Positions 60,677 to 64,000 of a DNA stretch of 64,000 nt are shown here, piece after piece. The notes below the pieces were generated by a model. It did no database searches, was not told the origin of the DNA, and saw nothing but the letters and a program-made list of their open reading frames with translations. The stretch is from NCBI GenBank assembly GCA_963682055.1, contig OY821745.1, positions 17,667,342-17,731,341 on the forward strand, written 5' to 3'. Source of the DNA: Primula veris. Taxonomy: Eukaryota > Streptophyta > Magnoliopsida > Ericales > Primulaceae. Both the position numbers and the translations under genes were made by a program. Positions within the stretch are counted from its first letter, which is position 1. Each line of letters opens with the position of its first letter.

Positions 60677-63600
60677 GTAATATTTTTTCATATGTAGGGA
60701 ATATTCCTCATTTTTGTTCTTGGATTTATGGCCTATAGTATACGGTTTTACCGACTTTTTTGTTTTTTGACATTTTATTTGTATTTGTATGGTTTAGGGT
60801 TTAGGGTTTAGGGTTTAGGGTTTAGGGTTTATGGTTTAGGGTTTAGGGTTTAGGGTTTATGGTTTAGGGTTTAGGGTTTAGGTTTTAGGGTTTAGGGTTT
60901 CACGTTTAGGGATTAGGTAATGTTCTTGCATATGTAGGGAATATTCCACATTTTTTTTGTTGGATTTATGGCCTACAGTACACAGATTTTGCCGACTTTT
61001 TTTGTTTTTCGATTTTTTATTTATATTTGTATGGTTTAGGGTTTAGGGTTTAGGTTTTAGGGTTTAGGGTTTCAGGTTTAGGGTTTAGGAAATTTTCCTG
61101 CATATGTAGGGAATATTCCTCATTTTTTTTCTTGGATTTATGGCCGTACACGGTTTTTACCGATTTTTTTGTTGTTCGACATTTTATTTATATTTGTATG
61201 TTTTAAGGTTTAGGGTTTAGGTTTTAGGGTTTATGTTTTACGTTTTAGGCTTTCAGGTTTAGGGTTTACGTAATGTTCTTGCATATGTAGGGATTATCCC
61301 TCATTTTTTTTCTTAGATTTATGGCCTATAGTACACGGTTCTTACCGACTTTTTTATTTTTCGACATTTTACTTATATTTGTATGGTTTAGGGTTTGGGG
61401 TTTAGGTTTTAGGGTTTAGGCAATGTTCTTGAATATGTAGAGAATAGTCCTCATTTTTTTTCTTAGATTTATGGCCTATATTACACGGTTTTTACCGACT
61501 TTTTTGTTGTTCGACATTTTATTTATATTTGAAAGTTTTAAGGTTTAGTGTTTAGGTTTTATGGTTTAGGGTTTCAGGTATAGGGTTTAGGTAATGTTCT
61601 TGCATATGTAGGGAATATTCCTCATTTTTTTTCTTGGATTTATGGCCTATAGTACACGGTTTTTACCGACTTTAATGTTTTTCGACATTTTATTTATATT
61701 TGTATGGTTTATGGTTTACGATTTAGGTTTTAGGGTTTAGGGTTTCAGGTTTAGGGTTTAGGTAATGTTTTTGCATATGTAGGGAATATTCCTCATTTTT
61801 TTCTTGGATTTATGGCCTATAGTATACGGTTTTACCGACTTTTTTGTTTTTTGACATTTTATTTATATTGGTATTGTTTAGGGTTTAGGGTTTAGGGTTT
61901 AGGTTTTAGGTTTTAGGATTTAGGGTTTCAGGTTTAGGGTTTAGGTAATGTTCTTGCATATGTAAGGAATATTCCTCATTTTTTTTCTTGGATTTATGGC
62001 CTATAGTACACAGATTTTACCGACTATTTTGTTTTTCGATATTTTATTTATATTTGTATGGTTTATGGTTTAGGGTTTAGGTTTTCGGGTTTAGGGTTTC
62101 AGGTTTAGGGTTTAGGAAATTTTCCTGCATATGTAGGGAATATTCCTCATTTTTTTTCTTGGATTTATGGCCTATAGTACACGGTTTTTACCGACTTTTT
62201 TGTTGTTCGACATTTTATTTATATTTGTATGTTTTAAGGATTAGGGTTTAGGTTTTAGGGTTTAGGTTTTAGGGTTTATGTTTTACGGTTTAGGCTTTCA
62301 GGTTTAGGGTTTACATAATGTTCTTGCATATGTAGGGATTATTCCTCATTTTTTTTTCTTAAATTTATGGCCTATAGTACACGGTTCTTACCGTCTTTTT
62401 TGTTTTTCGACATTTTACTTATATTTGTATGGTTTAGGGTTTAGGGTTTAGGGTTTAGGGTTTAGGTTTTAGGTTTTACGGTTTAGGGTTTAGTTAATGT
62501 TCTTGTATATGTAGAGAATAGTCCTCATTTTTTTTTCTTAGATTTATGGCCTATTTTACACGGTTTTTACCGACTTTTTTGGTTTTCGACATTTTATTTA
62601 TTTTGTATGGTTTAGGGTTCACGGTTTAGGTTTTAGGGTTTAGGTAATGTTCTTGCATAACTAGGGAATATTCCTCATTTTTTTTCTTGGATTTATGGCC
62701 TATATTATACGGTTTTAACCGACTTTTTTGTTTTTCGACATTTTATTTATATTTGGATGGTTTAGGATTTAGGGTTTAGGTTTTTGGGTTTATGGTTTCA
62801 GGTTTAGGGTTTAGGTAATGTTCTTGCATATGTAGGGAATATTCCTCATTTTTTTTCTTAGATTTATGGCCTATATTACACGGTTTTTACCGACTTTTTT
62901 GTTGTTCGACATTTTATTTATATTTGAAAGTTTTAAGGTTTAGTGTTTAGGTTTTATGGTTTAGGGTTTCAGGTATAGGGTTTAGGTAATGTTCTTGCAT
63001 ATGTAGGGAATATTCCTCATTTTTTTTCTTGGATTTACGGCCTATAGTACACGGTTTTTACCGACTTTTTTGTTTTTCGACATTTTATTTATATTTGTAT
63101 TGTTTAGGGTTTACGGTTTAGGTTTTAGGTTTTAGGATTTAGGGTTTCAGGTTTAGGGTTTAGGTAATGTTCTTGTATATGTTGGGAATAGTCCTCATTT
63201 TTTTTCTTGGATTTATGTCCTATAGTACACGGTTTTTACTGACATTTTTGTTTTTCGACATTTTATTTATTTTTTGACATTTTATTTATATTTGTATGGT
63301 TTAGGGTTTACTGTTTAGGTTTTAGGGTTTAAAGTTTAGGTAATGTTATTGCATAACTAGGGAATATTCCTCATTTTTTTCCTTGGATTTATGCCTATAG
63401 TGCACGGTTTTTACAGACTTTTTTGTTTTTCGACATTTTATTTATTTTGTATCGTTTAGGGTTTACGTTTTAGGTTTTAGGGTTTAGGGTTACAGGTTTA
63501 GGGTTAAGGTAATGTTTTTTTATATGTAGGGAATATTTCTCATTTTTTTTCTTGGATTTATGGCCTATAGTATTCTGTTTTACCGACTTTTTTGTTTTTT

Positions 63601-64000
63601 GACATTTTATTTATATTTGTATTGTTTAGGGTTTAGGGTTTAGGGTTTAGGGTTTAGGGTTTAGGGTTTAGGGTTTAGGGTTTAGGGTTTAGGGTTTAGG
63701 TTTTAGGATTTAGGGTTTAAGGTTTAGGTTTAAGGTAATGTTCTTGCATATGTAGAGAATATTCCTCATTTTTTTTCTTGGATTTGTGGCCTATAGTACA
63801 CAAATTTAACCGACTTTTTTGTTTTTCGACATTTTACTTATATTTATATGGTTTAGGGTTTACGGTTTAGGTTTTAGGGTTTAGGGTTTCAGGTTTAGGG
63901 TTTAGGTAATGTTCTTGCATAACTAGGGAATATTCCTCATTTTTTTTCTTGGATTTATGCCTATAGTACACGGTTTTTACAGACTTTTTTGTTTTTGGAC
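60677..64000 (+). repeat. Gamma HOR 18, 19-monomer type, cut by the window edge
   Basis: The order is P 60677, Q 60917, R 61089, S 61270, T 61420, U 61591, V 61762, V2 61945, V3 62116, V4 62314, V5 62494, V6 62644, T' 62815, a 62986, b 63164, c 63340, d 63509, e 63735, Z 63906 (incomplete). It repeats unit 17, so the a-e insertion was amplified as part of the HOR. P has 18 heptads. A private change is gggtttgggg near 61,391. The tattctg marker of d lies 3,383 bp after its partner. Confidence 0.87.
63625..63694 (+). repeat. Perfect telomere tract, 10 x TTTAGGG (monomer d)
   Basis: Ten perfect units in monomer d of unit 18, two more than in unit 17, showing that heptad-step change is not limited to monomer P. 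Confidence 0.92.

Larger units (their letters stand above)
1..64000 (+). repeat. Compound satellite: AT-rich core plus telomere heptads, whole window
   Basis: The entire window is one tandem satellite. Each monomer runs from a gtaatg motif through an AT-rich core of about 115 bp (ending in tatttgtat) into a block of TTTAGGG-related heptads ending in gggtttag, after which the next gtaatg begins. Monomers of 171 bp are the commonest; the range is mostly 148-198 bp, with one long class of 226-289 bp. The orientation never changes, with the G-rich telomere strand on +. No protein gene is possible on any scale: three TTTAGGG units (21 bp) place TAG in every forward frame and the complement CCCTAAA places TAA in every reverse frame, and such blocks recur about every 175 bp. 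I saw no transposon ends, RNA gene or unique DNA. TTTAGGG is the telomere heptad of most land plants; the organism beyond that is inference. Confidence 0.97.

Noticed and set aside
1..64000. Protein-coding genes or open frames in the cores
   Set aside because: Heptad blocks put stops in all six frames about every 175 bp, and cores alone (about 115 bp) show no codon pattern or conserved peptide.
1..64000. True chromosome end
   Set aside because: Perfect heptad runs never exceed 15 units and AT-rich cores break them throughout; both window edges lie in the same satellite, so this is interstitial or subterminal.
1..64000. CRISPR array (repeat-spacer pattern)
   Set aside because: The supposed spacers (heptad blocks) are themselves repeats, monomers are about 171 bp, and no cas gene is present.
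1..64000. Plasmodium subtelomeric repeats (GGGTTYA type, because of GGGTTTCAGG)
   Set aside because: TTTCAGG occurs once per monomer at a fixed place and TTTAGGG dominates; nothing else here suggests an apicomplexan subtelomere. It cannot be wholly excluded without a search.
1..64000. The 178-bp centromere satellite of Arabidopsis
   Set aside because: Similar monomer length only; the core has none of the sequence I would expect of that satellite, and the telomere blocks are foreign to it.

Overview
The window holds no genes. All 64,000 bases are one unbroken head-to-tail satellite of about 360 monomers, mostly 150-198 bp. Each monomer joins an AT-rich core of about 115 bp to a block of plant-type telomere heptads (TTTAGGG and fixed variants such as TTTCAGG, TTTACGG, TTTATGG and TTTAGGT). 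The basic 171-bp monomer is a 115-bp core plus exactly 8 heptads. The G-rich strand is always the + strand; I saw no inversion, transposon, rRNA, tRNA or unique sequence. TTTAGGG-type telomere DNA points to a land plant (green algae and some other protists also use this heptad). A pericentromeric interstitial telomeric repeat field, like the telomere-similar sequences reported at the Arabidopsis chromosome 1 centromere, is a reasonable guess, but the species cannot be proven from the sequence alone.

Layout. (1) Positions 1-869: end of a block that reappears at about 13.86-14.5 kb. (2) 870-13,097: the alpha domain, built on an 18-monomer higher-order repeat (HOR) of about 3.14 kb (full copies at 4,559 and 7,698, a deleted copy at 10,846), preceded by an irregular stretch with a 1,564-bp periodicity. 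(3) 13,098-14,007: a transition block that recurs at about 19.7-20.6 kb. (4) 14,008-19,375: the beta domain, three HORs of 1,823, 1,756 and 1,789 bp. (5) 19,376-22,707: irregular mosaic. (6) 22,708-64,000: the gamma domain, a partial unit followed by 18 consecutive HORs that can be phased on a single long monomer, P.

The gamma HOR can be read as an ordered alphabet: P Q (R) S T U V V2 V3 V4 V5 V6 W X Y Z, 15 monomers without R or 16 with it. The 18 copies are edited versions of this string: 6-, 9-, 10-, 15-, 19-, 23- and 31-monomer forms made by loss, fusion or internal tandem duplication of monomers. The P monomer carries 16 to 25 heptads, always a whole number, so all P length changes are multiples of 7 bp. 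These are the marks expected of unequal exchange at the monomer scale and slippage or exchange at the heptad scale. Copies inside gamma look almost identical, while alpha and beta copies are more diverged, which suggests gamma was amplified most recently.

The biology, if any, is structural: G-rich single-strand folding potential, binding of telobox/telomere-repeat proteins, and heterochromatin or telomere-like transcripts. None of this is proven by sequence alone. Monomer starts given here are the position of the g (or its equivalent base) of the conserved gtaatg motif, counted by eye; an error of one or two bases is possible at single sites.
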